Origin: an uncultured Apibacter sp.
GTDB lineage: Bacteria > Bacteroidota > Bacteroidia > Flavobacteriales > Weeksellaceae
Assembly: GCA_945280365.1 (NCBI GenBank)
Contig: CALYQD010000008.1
Span: 1 to 64,000, forward strand
Direction of reading: 5' to 3'
Length of the DNA: 64,000 nucleotides
Shown here: positions 53,805 through 63,117 of the stretch, one piece after another
Layout of the letters: each line of letters opens with the position of its first letter
Position numbering within the stretch: the stretch's first letter is position 1
Program-made: the position numbers and the translations under genes
Notes under the pieces: generated by a model
The model's database searches: none
What the model was told of the DNA's origin: nothing
The model's input: the letters and a program-made list of their open reading frames with translations, nothing else

Positions 53805-55007
53805 TTGAAACAACTTATAATAATTGGTGGTGGAGCTGCCGGATTTTTTTTAGCATCAAATGTTAAATCAAGTAAATGGAAAATTAAAATCTTAGAACAA
53901 GCTAAAAATCCATTACAGAAATTAAAAATATCGGGAGGGGGAAGGTGTAATTTAACACACGCTTGCTTTTCAGCAAAAAAACTTGTAAAATATTATCCAA
54001 GAGGATCTAAAGAATTGATTAGTGTATTTAATCATTTTCAGCCCTCTGACACATTTGAATGGTTTTCACAAAAAGGTGTTGATTTAAAAATTGAAAGCGA
54101 TCATAGAGTTTTCCCTCAATCAGATTCATCACAAACTATTATTGATACTTTTCTTCAAGAAACTCAAAAAAATAATATTGAAATTAATTACAATTCGAAA
54201 GTTATTAACATTAAAAATATTAACAATAAATTTGAAATTGCTACGACTGAAAATAAATTTTTTGCCGATGCATTAGTTATAGCAACAGGAAGTTCTCAGA
54301 AAATGTGGGATATTATACATCATCAATTGGGTCATAATATTATTAAACCCGTTCCAAGTTTATTTACTTTTTTATGCAGTGATAAATTACTGAGCAATTT
54401 ACAAGGAATTTCTTTTCCGGAAGCTGAAATACATATTCCTTCTTTGAAGATAAAAGAATTTGGTCCTATATTAATTACTCATTGGGGGTTGAGCGGTCCT
54501 GCGGTTTTAAAATTATCTTCATGGAGTGCTAGAGAACTTTTCAAACTAGACTATAAATTCATTTTACGAATTAATTGGATATCAGAAACATTTGATCGGG
54601 TAAGAGAAGAATTATTTATCGAAAAGATAAAGAATTCTAAAAAATCAATATATGCATTAAAAATATATAATTTAACACAACGATTTTGGAATAATCTACT
54701 TTACAGTCTTCAAATTAAAGATAAAAAATTAGCCGACCTAAGTAAAAAAGATATTAATAAAATAGCAGAAGCTCTAACTAACACACAATTACAAATAAAT
54801 GGAAAAAATACTCATAAAGATGAATTTGTTACTGCTGGAGGTGTAGATTTAAAAGAAATAGATTTTCGTACTATGCAATCTAAACTAATACCTAATTTAT
54901 ATTTTGCCGGAGAAGTATTAAATATCGATGCTCTGACTGGAGGTTTTAATTTTCAGGCATGCTGGAGTGAAGCTTATATCATAAGTCAATATATTAATTC
55001 AAATTAA
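53805..55007 (+). CDS. HI0933/BaiN-family flavoprotein (NAD(P)/FAD-dependent oxidoreductase)
   Basis: A 400-residue FAD-binding protein. The dinucleotide site is LIIIGGGAAGFFLASN, followed by KLKISGGGRCNLTHA, the second HI0933 signature, and GILITHWG-type LITHWGLSGPAVLKLSSW. The C-terminal part, VTAGGVDLKEIDFRTMQSKLIPNLYFAGEVLNIDALTGGFNFQ, closes the fold. The start is the TTG at 53805: an in-frame stop (TAA, 53802) lies directly before it and the GGGAAG motif is only 8 residues in, so no ATG is possible. The family's substrate is not well established, and the neighbours do not help. It is preceded by the terminator of the polysaccharide locus. Confidence 0.85.
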   Translation: MKQLIIIGGGAAGFFLASNVKSSKWKIKILEQAKNPLQKLKISGGGRCNLTHACFSAKKLVKYYPRGSKELISVFNHFQPSDTFEWFSQKGVDLKIESDHRVFPQSDSSQTIIDTFLQETQKNNIEINYNSKVINIKNINNKFEIATTENKFFADALVIATGSSQKMWDIIHHQLGHNIIKPVPSLFTFLCSDKLLSNLQGISFPEAEIHIPSLKIKEFGPILITHWGLSGPAVLKLSSWSARELFKLDYKFILRINWISETFDRVREELFIEKIKNSKKSIYALKIYNLTQRFWNNLLYSLQIKDKKLADLSKKDINKIAEALTNTQLQINGKNTHKDEFVTAGGVDLKEIDFRTMQSKLIPNLYFAGEVLNIDALTGGFNFQACWSEAYIISQYINSN

Positions 55008-55287
55008 ACTGTATTTTATAATTGTTCTTTATTGTTTAAATTAAATTGCCAAATCATTAAATGAAATTATAAATTTAAATTAACAATAGCTCAATATTAT
55101 TTAATATAAACATTTTATATATTAATTTACTTAGCATTATAATTTATGGTTTCTAATAATAATAAATTTAATGTCATCTCAAAATACTCTTAAGTCAATT
55201 ATTTTATATTAAAAACAATTAACAATTATATATTTTTTTATCTATATACTCTTTATTTTTGTATTTAATATATTTAACTCATTACTC

Positions 55288-55968
55288 ATGAAACTAATTT
55301 ATATTATAATAAATCTATTTATTTTAAAACTATCTTTTTCACAACAAATAAATTATGAAAAAATAAAAGAAACTGTTAACGATATAAATTCTCCTTACTA
55401 TTATGAAAATATAATTTCTGACTTTCTAAATAAACCTTTAGATCTACAACAAGACCATATAAAATCATATTATCTTTACTATGGAAAATTATATTCTTCT
55501 TATTATACTAAAAATTTTGAATTTAGTAAAAAATATTTAAAATTCATGAAACTAATAGCATCAAAAAAATATAATAAAGCTCTTATTTTAGGTGAAGAAT
55601 TTCTGAAAAATGATCCAATTAATCTTACCATAATACTCAATCTTATTATATGTTACAATGAAGAAAAAAATGAAAATGTAGGAAGGCTGACTATACTAAA
55701 AAATCAAGCTGAATTTTTAATGAAAGCAATCGCTGATTATGGTGATGGTAGAAATAAAGAAACAGCATTTAAAGTAATTTCTACTGGCGATGAATATGCA
55801 CTTTTAAATTATATAGGAATAAATATTGTAAAGTATACAAGAAATTCCGAGATAAAAAACAATAATTCAGTTTTGGATATATGGTCTAAAGATATAAAGT
55901 ATCAAAAAGATAAGAGAAATGAAGTATACATAGAAGTAATTTATAATGTTGCTCCTAAAATTAAATAA
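55288..55968 (+). CDS. DUF4919-like secreted protein
   Basis: A 226-residue protein with a signal peptide (MKLIYIIINLFILKLSFS, cleaved near QQ). The mature part resembles DUF4919 of Bacteroidota: NSPYYYENIISDFLNK, HIKSYYLYYGKLYSSYYT and GDGRNKETAFKVISTGDEYALLNYIGI, ending in IYNVAPKIK. The function of the family is unknown; the repeated YY and helical blocks suggest a TPR-like or all-helical structure. It is monocistronic between the flavoprotein and upp. The ~280 bases before it show nothing recognised. Family call from memory only. Confidence 0.6.
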   Translation: MKLIYIIINLFILKLSFSQQINYEKIKETVNDINSPYYYENIISDFLNKPLDLQQDHIKSYYLYYGKLYSSYYTKNFEFSKKYLKFMKLIASKKYNKALILGEEFLKNDPINLTIILNLIICYNEEKNENVGRLTILKNQAEFLMKAIADYGDGRNKETAFKVISTGDEYALLNYIGINIVKYTRNSEIKNNNSVLDIWSKDIKYQKDKRNEVYIEVIYNVAPKIK

Positions 55969-56046
55969 GAATAAAATCAATGTTTAAAATATTTTTGTTT
56001 ATAAAATTTATGAGCAAATAGCTTATATTTACAAAAAACAATATTT

Positions 56047-56706
56047 ATGATAGTCCACGATTTCAGTAAAACTAAATCTATATTAAATCAATTTGTTGGA
56101 GAATTAAGAGACGTAGTTATTCAGAAGGATAGAATGAGGTTTAGAAAAAATTTAGAGCGAATAGGTGAAATTTTAGGTTATGAGCTTAGTAAAACCTTAG
56201 AATATCAAACTGTAAATATTAACTCGCCATTGGGAATAAAACCTACAGAATTATTAATTCAACAACCTGTTTTATGCACTATTTTGCGTGCGGGACTACC
56301 TTTGCATCAAGGAATGATGAATTTTTTTGATCAGGCTGAAACAACTTTTGTATCTGCATTTAGACATCATCCGAATAGTAATAAAGAATTTGAGATTGTG
56401 GTTGAATATTTAGCAACCCCCTCATTACAAGATAAAATCTTAATAATATCCGATCCTATGTTGGCTACGGGTGAATCTTTAGCAAATGTATACGAAGTTT
56501 TATTAAGTCAAGGTAAACCTCAAAAAGTTCACATCGTTGCAGCTATTGGTTCCAAACCAGGAATAGAATACATAAAAACCAAGTTACCTGAAAATTCAGA
56601 ATTATGGATTGCTTCAGTTGATAACGAACTAAATGAAAATCAATACATTGTACCTGGATTAGGAGATGCCGGAGATTTAGCATTTGGAAAAAAATTATCT
56701 AAATGA
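56047..56706 (+). CDS. upp: uracil phosphoribosyltransferase
   Basis: Salvages uracil by joining it to PRPP to give UMP. The 219 residues carry the conserved LCTILRAGLPLHQGMMNFF, then SDPMLATGESLANVYEVLLSQG (the PRPP-binding 'DPMLATG' loop) and AAIGSKPGIEYI. The C-terminus has the uracil-binding PGLGDAGDLAFG. Length is near the usual ~208. It is monocistronic, with a terminator ~55 bases beyond the stop, and convergent with rpiB. Confidence 0.94.
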   Translation: MIVHDFSKTKSILNQFVGELRDVVIQKDRMRFRKNLERIGEILGYELSKTLEYQTVNINSPLGIKPTELLIQQPVLCTILRAGLPLHQGMMNFFDQAETTFVSAFRHHPNSNKEFEIVVEYLATPSLQDKILIISDPMLATGESLANVYEVLLSQGKPQKVHIVAAIGSKPGIEYIKTKLPENSELWIASVDNELNENQYIVPGLGDAGDLAFGKKLSK

Positions 56707-56757
56707 TTTTTTACAAGCATTTCATTTTCTCTTATACAATTTATGTAATTAAACAGA

Positions 56758-56800
56758 TATAAAAAAAGAGTAATGTTAAATTTAACTTACTCTTTTTCTG
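56758..56800. terminator. bidirectional terminator between upp and rpiB
   Basis: AAAAAGAGTAA (56763-56773) pairs with TTACTCTTTTT (56787-56797), with further inner pairing of GTTAAA with TTTAAC. A- and T-runs on both sides let it serve both convergent genes. Confidence 0.82.
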
Positions 56801-56862
56801 ATTAAAAAATTTATTAATTAACTTAACTAAAAAAATAAAAATATCTTGTAAACTTTCAAAAA

Positions 56863-57324
56863 TTACTTTTTGAAATATTCTTCTTCATAATCACATATAC
56901 GTTGAACTTTAGGCGCAGAACCACCACCGCTGAACTCTGATTCCAACCAAGTATTCAACAAACTTTTCGCAAGTTCGTGTCCAATAACTCGCTCACCAAA
57001 ACAGATAATTTGTGCATTATTACTTTTTCTAGCTCTTTCTGCAGAAAAAGGATCATGACAAACTGCTGCTCTTACACCTGGTATTTTATTGGCAGTAATT
57101 GCCATTCCAATGCCAGTGCCACAAGTTAATACAGCCCTTTCAAATTCTCCCGCTGCTACAGCCTTTGCTACTTTTGCAGCAACATCCGGATATAAAACAA
57201 CTTCACCCTTCTCCGCACCATAATCTGTCACTTCATATCCCAATTTTTCTAAGTGATCTTTTAATACAATTTTTAAAGCGTAGGCAGCCTCATCGCATCC
57301 TATTGCTATTTTTTTCTTATCCAT
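56863..57324 (-). CDS. rpiB: ribose 5-phosphate isomerase B
   Basis: Interconverts ribulose 5-phosphate and ribose 5-phosphate in the pentose phosphate pathway. The 153 residues start MDKKKIAIGCDEAAYALK and include LTCGTGIGMAITANKIPGVRAAVCHDPFSAERARKSN, the family signature with the catalytic Cys and the GTGxG phosphate loop. NAQIICFGERVIGHELA follows. It is monocistronic; the ~370 bases before it, back to uvrA, hold only its promoter and AT-rich sequence. Confidence 0.94.
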   Translation of the reverse strand: MDKKKIAIGCDEAAYALKIVLKDHLEKLGYEVTDYGAEKGEVVLYPDVAAKVAKAVAAGEFERAVLTCGTGIGMAITANKIPGVRAAVCHDPFSAERARKSNNAQIICFGERVIGHELAKSLLNTWLESEFSGGGSAPKVQRICDYEEEYFKK

Positions 57325-57369
57325 AATTTTGTTGGTGTTTAGTTTAAAACCTTATTAAGATTTCTTTAA

Positions 57370-57400
57370 CAAAGATAAGTACAAAATAACAGTTTACCAA
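57370..57400 (-). promoter_or_regulatory. promoter of rpiB
   Basis: The minus strand has a -7 TATCTTTG (57377-57370) and a -33 TTGG (57400-57397), spaced 19 bases. It is 46 bases before the ATG at 57324. Confidence 0.5.
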
Positions 57401-57697
57401 TAAAAATTTAATTTTTGATGCATAATAATTAAATAATTGGAAGGAAAACATTTATCTAAATCACTCTAATAAATTAAATTTCATATACATATAAAGTAAT
57501 TATCAATGTAAATATGCAGATGTGACTAAGAAAAAGAATGTATTAAAACACTCTTAAAATTATTATAATAATATTTATATCATTTAAATAAATAATGTAA
57601 ATTCATAATAATTATCATTCTATAAAATAAATTATAAAAGCAGTATTAATAATTATTTTTGCAGTATGATAAATTTAAAAAATCTAAAGTATATTAA

Positions 57698-60520
57698 CTA
57701 CAGTTCATCTTTTAAATATTTAGCTGTATAACTATTTTTATTTTTTATTACCTCTTCGGGTATTCCCTGAACTACTATTTTTCCTCCTTTTTCTCCCCCT
57801 TCTAAACCTATATCAATTATATAATCTGCAACCTTTATAACATCTAAGTTATGTTCAATAATAATAACAGAATTACCAAGATTTACCAAACGATTAATAA
57901 CCTCCATTAAAATTCTTATATCTTCAAAATGTAACCCTGTAGTAGGTTCATCCAAAATATAAATAGTCTTACCGGTTTGCTTTTTACTTAATTCTTTAGC
58001 TAATTTGACACGTTGAGCCTCCCCTCCTGATAAAGTGGTGGATTGTTGCCCTAAAGTAATATATCCTAACCCTACATCCTGCAAAGTTTTAATAATATGA
58101 TGTATTTTTGGAATCGGTTGAAAGAAATCCACTGCTTCGTCAATGGTCATATCTAATACATCGGAAATTGATTTACCTTTATATCTTACCTCTAAAGTCT
58201 CTCTATTAAAACGCTTTCCATGACAGGCTTCGCAATGAACATAAATGTCAGGTAAAAAATTCATCTCAATAAGTTTTAGCCCAGATCCTTGACATACTTC
58301 ACATCTTCCACCTTTTACATTAAATGAAAATCTTCTTAATTTATATCCACGTATCTTAGATTCAGGAAGTTGAGCAAACAAATTCCTTATATCCGTAAAT
58401 ACACCAGTATATGTTGCCGGATTGGAGCGAGGAGTGCGTCCTATTGGAGATTGATCTACATCAACGATTTTATCTAAATATTCAATTCCTTCAATTCTTT
58501 TATAAGGAAGTGGCTCCTTCTCAGCACGGTAAAAGTGTTTATTTAATATTGGATATAAGGTATTGGTAATCAAGGAAGATTTCCCGCTTCCCGATACACC
58601 GGTTATACATACTAAAGAGCCTAATGGTATATCAAGAGTTACGTTTTTTAAGTTATTTCCTGTGCAACCTATTAATTTTAAGTGATTGCCATTTCCTTTT
58701 CTTCTTTCTTTGGGAATTGGGATTTTCAACGTTCCGTTTATATATTTAGCAGTTAAAGTATGAGCCGAAGAAATATTTTCCGGATTTCCTTCCCAAACCA
58801 CTTCTCCTCCTTCTTTTCCTGCCAATGGTCCCATATCTATCACATAATCCGCATTCAAAATCATATCTTTGTCATGTTCAACTACTATAACCGAATTTCC
58901 TAAATCTCGAAGTTTCTTTAATGAATCAATTAATTTTATATTATCTCGTTGGTGTAATCCGATACTGGGCTCATCTAAAATATATAAGACATTTACTAAT
59001 TGAGAACCAATTTGAGTTGCTAAACGTATTCGTTGAGACTCTCCTCCAGATAAGGTTTGAGAAGGACGATCTAAACTAAGATAATCCAAACCTACATCAA
59101 GTAAAAAACCTAATCTTTTAGAAATTTCTTGAAGTAATTCTTTTGCTATAATTTTATTATTCGGAGATAATTTTGTAGGTAAGTTGTCCACCCATTCACT
59201 CAATTTTTTTAAAGAGAAATGAGATACCTCAGATATATTTTTATTATCTATTTTAAAAAACAAACTTTCTTTTCTTAAACGAGCTCCTTCGCATACTGGA
59301 CATACCCCTTCTTCAAAAACTTGTGTTTTAAATTTTTGATTTTCTTCTTCATCTTTACCTTCCGATAGTCGAGTAATATACTCTACAATACCCTCGAAAT
59401 TGACTTTATACGTTTTTTTTATCTGCGCATAATCTAAATCCAATGTTATCTTATCATTTACTCCATATAAAATTTCATCTTTGGTTTGTTCTGAAAGCTT
59501 TTCCCATGGTGTTGACATTTTAAATCCATTCTTTTTTATGATAATTTCTATTTGAGACAAAAGCCATCCTGTATGACTTAGTTCTTCAAAAATGGGAAAT
59601 ACGTTTTTATCGAGCGAAAGTTTGGGATTTGGTATAAGTTTATTTAAATTGATTTCTTTTACCTTACCTAAGCCATTGCAATGCTCACAAGCTCCTTTAG
59701 GTGAATTAAATGAAAAACTATTGGGTTCCGGCATCTGATAAGAGATACCTGTACTTGGACACATAAGATTACGACTGAAATATTTGCCTTGCTCCTCCCC
59801 TTGCTTTAAAAGCATAATAGTTCCTTCTCCATATTGCATAGCTAATCGGATAGACTGTAATATACGTTGCGTATTCTCCTTACTATCTATTATTAATTTA
59901 TCTATTACAACTTCAATATCATGAATTTTATATCGATCCAACTTCATATCCTGCACTATATCTAACAGCTGACCATCTACTCTTACCTGTAAGAAGCCTT
60001 TTTTAGCCAAACTGGCGAATAATTCCCTGTAATGTCCTTTACGTGATCGAATTAGGGGAGCCAATAGTAAAACCTTTTCTTCTGGAAAATCTTTATAGAT
60101 TAAATCTATAATTTGATTTTCAGAATATTTAACCATTTTATCCCCTGTATTATATGAATACGCATCTGAAGCGCGAGCGTATAACAATCGAAAAAAGTCA
60201 TAAAGTTCTGTTACGGTACCTACCGTGGAACGAGGATTTTTAGAAGTGGTCTTTTGCTCAATAGCAATAACCGGGGATAAACCGTCTATCTTATCTACAT
60301 CTGGTCTATCTAATGTTCCCAAAAATTGTCGCGCATAGGCTGAAAAAGTTTCAATATAACGCCGTTGGCCTTCAGCATAGATAGTATCAAATGCTAAGGA
60401 AGATTTACCGCTACCACTTAAACCGGTGATAACTACCAACTTATTTCTGGGAATTTTAAGTGACACATCCTTAAGGTTGTGTTCTCTTGCTCCATAAATT
60501 TTAATATAATCCTGATTCAT
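57698..60520 (-). CDS. uvrA: excinuclease ABC subunit A
   Basis: The damage-recognition ATPase of nucleotide excision repair, 940 residues. Two ABC modules are present. Walker A is GLSGSGKSSLAFDTIYAEGQRRY in the first module and GVSGSGKSSLITNTLYP in the second. The signature motifs are LSGGESQRIRLATQIG and LSGGEAQRVKLAKELS. Zinc-binding CxxC pairs appear in CEHCNGLG, CPVCEGARL, CEVCQGSG and CEACHGKRFN. It is normal in length and monocistronic. It faces rpiB on the same strand at a distance of ~370 bases. Confidence 0.96.
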   Translation of the reverse strand: MNQDYIKIYGAREHNLKDVSLKIPRNKLVVITGLSGSGKSSLAFDTIYAEGQRRYIETFSAYARQFLGTLDRPDVDKIDGLSPVIAIEQKTTSKNPRSTVGTVTELYDFFRLLYARASDAYSYNTGDKMVKYSENQIIDLIYKDFPEEKVLLLAPLIRSRKGHYRELFASLAKKGFLQVRVDGQLLDIVQDMKLDRYKIHDIEVVIDKLIIDSKENTQRILQSIRLAMQYGEGTIMLLKQGEEQGKYFSRNLMCPSTGISYQMPEPNSFSFNSPKGACEHCNGLGKVKEINLNKLIPNPKLSLDKNVFPIFEELSHTGWLLSQIEIIIKKNGFKMSTPWEKLSEQTKDEILYGVNDKITLDLDYAQIKKTYKVNFEGIVEYITRLSEGKDEEENQKFKTQVFEEGVCPVCEGARLRKESLFFKIDNKNISEVSHFSLKKLSEWVDNLPTKLSPNNKIIAKELLQEISKRLGFLLDVGLDYLSLDRPSQTLSGGESQRIRLATQIGSQLVNVLYILDEPSIGLHQRDNIKLIDSLKKLRDLGNSVIVVEHDKDMILNADYVIDMGPLAGKEGGEVVWEGNPENISSAHTLTAKYINGTLKIPIPKERRKGNGNHLKLIGCTGNNLKNVTLDIPLGSLVCITGVSGSGKSSLITNTLYPILNKHFYRAEKEPLPYKRIEGIEYLDKIVDVDQSPIGRTPRSNPATYTGVFTDIRNLFAQLPESKIRGYKLRRFSFNVKGGRCEVCQGSGLKLIEMNFLPDIYVHCEACHGKRFNRETLEVRYKGKSISDVLDMTIDEAVDFFQPIPKIHHIIKTLQDVGLGYITLGQQSTTLSGGEAQRVKLAKELSKKQTGKTIYILDEPTTGLHFEDIRILMEVINRLVNLGNSVIIIEHNLDVIKVADYIIDIGLEGGEKGGKIVVQGIPEEVIKNKNSYTAKYLKDEL

Positions 60521-60571
60521 TATAAGTTATATCAACCTAATTAATTTATTGACTTAAACTAAAGTAGTGGG

Positions 60572-60579
60572 CAAAGATA
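60572..60579 (-). promoter_or_regulatory. -7 box of uvrA
   Basis: Reads TATCTTTG on the minus strand, exact TAnnTTTG, 51 bases before the uvrA ATG. No LexA-type palindrome was recognised next to it. The ~345 bases to the next plus-strand promoter are AT-rich and otherwise unexplained. Confidence 0.5.
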
Positions 60580-60923
60580 TGAAAAAATGACTCTTTTTAT
60601 TTAAATCTATAATTATTATCCTTTTACAACACAAATAATCATACCAAATCTTTTCTTACTTAGTAATCTTATAAAAATATCATGTTAAGGTGATAAGTTT
60701 TATTCATTCAATCTTTTAAATAAAAATTGCTTTACTTAAACCACCTTACACATATTATAATTGATACATATTTTCATTAATTAATAAGAAATGAGATCAT
60801 AATGACATTTGTATTTAAAAGTTTATTAAAATTATTATTCGAATGGCATTTGTATAAAAGAGAAGGGAGTTAAAGTTTTAATAAAATTCATAAATAAAGG
60901 AACTGGCTTATACTTATTTAACG

Positions 60924-60931
60924 TATTTTTG
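60924..60931 (+). promoter_or_regulatory. -7 box of the TRIC-channel gene
   Basis: TATTTTTG matches TAnnTTTG, 25 bases before the ATG at 60957. Confidence 0.45.
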
Positions 60932-60956
60932 CAGGTTTTAAAATAAATTGATAATC

Positions 60957-61604
60957 ATGATAGATTACATTTTCGATATTATTCGGCAGATTCGTTTCGT
61001 GGAGATTATTGAATTTATAGGAACATTTGCATTTGCCATAAGTGGCGTTCGAGGTGCTGCTACAAAAAAATGCGATTGGTTCGGAGCATTTGTCCTAGGT
61101 TTTGTAACTGCAGTAGGTGGCGGTACTTTTCGCGATTTATTATTAGGAGTTACGCCTTTTTGGATGATGAACAGCATCTATGTTTGGTGTACTTTATCCT
61201 CTTTATTATTTTATATTTTTTTACGCGAGCATCTTAATCATTTAAATCGTTTCTTTTTCTGGAGTGATAGTATCGGACTTGGATTATTTGTGGTTGTAGG
61301 AGCCGAAAAAGCTATGATATTAGGATATGATTCCTGGGTAATCGTTACCATGGGAACCATTACTGCTGTACTTGGCGGAGTTATTCGTGACATTCTTTTG
61401 AACAAAGTGCCTTTAATTTTTAAACGAGAAATTTATGCTTCTCCTTGTATTGTGGGCGGAATATTTTTCGTAACACTACAGTTTTTTAATCTTAATTTGC
61501 CTCTTATAAGTGCAATAACTATAGGCATTGTAACTTTTTTGAGATATGTAGCTGTGAAATGGGATCTACAAATTCCAAAACTTAAAAGTGAAAAAAGTAA
61601 TTAG
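60957..61604 (+). CDS. TRIC-type trimeric intracellular cation channel family protein (YicG/UPF0126)
   Basis: An inner-membrane protein of 215 residues with seven or so helices arranged as two UPF0126 repeats. The repeat signature is FIGTFAFAISGVRGAATKKCDWFGAFVLGFVTAVGGGTFRDLLLG in the first half and GAEKAMILGYDSW..ITAVLGGVIRDILLNKVP in the second; both contain the GGxxRD turn. Bacterial members form K+/Na+-permeable channels of uncertain physiological role. I start at the ATG at 60957 (MIDYIFDIIRQIRF) and reject an in-frame TTG three codons earlier. Confidence 0.85.
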   Translation: MIDYIFDIIRQIRFVEIIEFIGTFAFAISGVRGAATKKCDWFGAFVLGFVTAVGGGTFRDLLLGVTPFWMMNSIYVWCTLSSLLFYIFLREHLNHLNRFFFWSDSIGLGLFVVVGAEKAMILGYDSWVIVTMGTITAVLGGVIRDILLNKVPLIFKREIYASPCIVGGIFFVTLQFFNLNLPLISAITIGIVTFLRYVAVKWDLQIPKLKSEKSN

Positions 61605-61686
61605 AATTTTTCATTTTTTATAAAATATAAATCGCTTTAAAAAATTTTGGGATTTTATTCAGCTACGAAAAAAATATAATAATATA

Positions 61687-61720
61687 AAAAAAAAGGAGTT
61701 TGTTAACTCCCTTTTTTAAT
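61687..61720. terminator. bidirectional terminator between the TRIC gene and the oxidoreductase gene
   Basis: GGAGTT / AACTCC (61695-61700 with 61705-61710) with a TGTT loop is preceded by A8 and followed, after one extra C, by T6. Confidence 0.75.
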
Positions 61721-62366
61721 ATCCGATTGTAAATCTTTGTTGATGATGTTTTGGATTTTCAAGCTCATCTATCATTGCTTTAGCATAATCTTGAACAGAA
61801 ATTTTACTATTTCCCTGATCGTCAGCAATAATTGTATCTAAGCCCAAACGATATTTTCCGGTTCTTTCTCCAGGCTCAATTGTCCCTGCCGGTGAAAAGA
61901 ATACCCAATCCAAATCTTTTTCCGGTAAAAATTGATCTTTTAGCACTAATGCCAATGCCTTTACACCTGGTAAAATTTCATTAGGGATAACACCTGTATC
62001 AACAACAGTTTTTCCCGGAGCAACTAATAAGCTTCCTGCTCCACCCACTGCTTGTAATCTTTTAATACCTGCCTTTTTTACGGCTTCAATAATAGAATGA
62101 TAACCTTTTAACGTGTCATCGTAAATATTAGGGTTTGTCCAACCTGGATTATAAGCGCTTATGACAGCATCATTATTTTTTAATACTTCTGCTAATTTAT
62201 CCGTATCAAAAATATCAGCGCTAACTACTTTTAAATTTTTATTATCGTTCTTAATTTTATCTGCAGAACGAACGATTGCTGTTACTTCATAACCTCTATT
62301 AAGCAATTCGGTTGTTAACTCTGAGCCTATAAATCCTGAAGCTCCTATTAATGCTACTTTTTTCAT
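61716..62366 (-). CDS. NAD(P)-binding oxidoreductase (YwnB/NmrA-like)
   Basis: A 216-residue Rossmann-fold protein with VALIGASGFIGSELTTELLNRGY, the NAD(P) site of the atypical SDR or NmrA-like group. It also has AIVRSADKIK, KVVSADIFDTDKLAEVLKNNDAVISAYNPG and LQAVGGAGSLLVAPG. There is no active-site YxxxK where one would expect it in a classical SDR, so it may sense or reduce small molecules. It is downstream of the Rrf2 regulator gene, 74 bases away and on the same strand. The B. subtilis pair YwnA (Rrf2) and YwnB (a similar oxidoreductase) is a known parallel. Confidence 0.82.
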   Translation of the reverse strand: MKKVALIGASGFIGSELTTELLNRGYEVTAIVRSADKIKNDNKNLKVVSADIFDTDKLAEVLKNNDAVISAYNPGWTNPNIYDDTLKGYHSIIEAVKKAGIKRLQAVGGAGSLLVAPGKTVVDTGVIPNEILPGVKALALVLKDQFLPEKDLDWVFFSPAGTIEPGERTGKYRLGLDTIIADDQGNSKISVQDYAKAMIDELENPKHHQQRFTIGY

Positions 62367-62440
62367 TATTTGTAAATTATATTAAAATTATTTTTTTATG
62401 TATCATATTATATAAATAACTTATGAAGAATGATATTTTA

Positions 62441-62848
62441 TCAAAATTTCATACTAAAATCCTGAAGGGACACCCCCTCAAGTTTTTTAATAATCACCTC
62501 CTCAATAGATTGATTTAAATCAGTTATGTTTTGATTTATTTTTTTCCCTACACAACATTTCGGATTAGGAGAAGGTAATAGTTTGCCTAATAATGTTTGT
62601 TTATAAATACTTGAATAGATATCAGATAATACAATGTTTTCAGGTGATTTTAGCAATCTACTCCCTCCGTTTTTACCTTCTTTAGTTTCAATGAATCCGT
62701 ATTTTTGCAAATTGGATAATTCGTTTCTTACAAGTACAGGATTTACATTAATACTTCCCGCTATATAGCTAGATGGAAGCCATTGATCTATATTTTTAGC
62801 CATTAGAGTAAGTATGTGTAAAGAAACTGTAAAATGACGGTCATTCAT
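62441..62848 (-). CDS. Rrf2-family transcriptional regulator (YwnA-like)
   Basis: A 135-residue DNA-binding protein. The N-terminal winged helix-turn-helix covers HFTVSLHILTLMAKN and SSYIAGSINVNPVLVRNELSNLQKYGFIETKEGKNGGSRLLKSPENIVLSDI, typical of Rrf2. The C-terminal part has a single Cys pair, KCCVGKKI, but not the three spaced cysteines that bind the IscR/NsrR cluster, so an Fe-S cofactor looks unlikely. Its promoter carries an inverted repeat next to the -7 box, suggesting autoregulation. The oxidoreductase gene downstream is the likely second target. Confidence 0.87.
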   Translation of the reverse strand: MNDRHFTVSLHILTLMAKNIDQWLPSSYIAGSINVNPVLVRNELSNLQKYGFIETKEGKNGGSRLLKSPENIVLSDIYSSIYKQTLLGKLLPSPNPKCCVGKKINQNITDLNQSIEEVIIKKLEGVSLQDFSMKF

Positions 62849-62851
62849 TAC

Positions 62852-62882
62852 TGTAATATTTTTAATTACAGTTCAAAGATAG
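62852..62882 (-). promoter_or_regulatory. promoter and putative operator of the Rrf2 gene
   Basis: A -7 TATCTTTG on the minus strand (62882-62875) is followed within 3 bases by the inverted repeat CTGTAAT-N7-ATTACAG (62852-62872). This covers the expected transcription start and ends 4 bases before the ATG. Its position is that of a repressor operator. Confidence 0.65.
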
Positions 62883-63069
62883 TATTTTTTTTAAAATATT
62901 TACATAAAAATAAAATATTTTTATTCTTATAATATATATTAAACAAATTAAGAATTATGATTTTATAAGATTATCTAAATAATTTTAATATATTTTTAAT
63001 GAAAATTAAAAAATGTATAAATTTATTAATTAGATATTAAGTTTTTTAAATAGGAAAAGAATATATAAA

Positions 63070-63096
63070 AAAAGAGCTTCTTAGAAAAGCTCTTTT
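63070..63096 (-). terminator. intrinsic terminator of the YjdM-type gene
   Basis: The stem AAAAGAGCTT / AAGCTCTTTT (63070-63079 with 63087-63096) has a 7-base loop, about 20 bases after the stop on the minus strand. A TTTATATAT tract follows. Confidence 0.78.
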
Positions 63097-63117
63097 GAAA
63101 GGAAAAATATTTTTAAA

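Noticed and set aside
60802..60873. 23-residue frame (MTFVFKSLLKLLFEWHLYKREGS) upstream of the TRIC gene
   Set aside because: Amphipathic-looking, but too short to distinguish from chance in AT-rich DNA. No promoter or RBS specific to it was seen.
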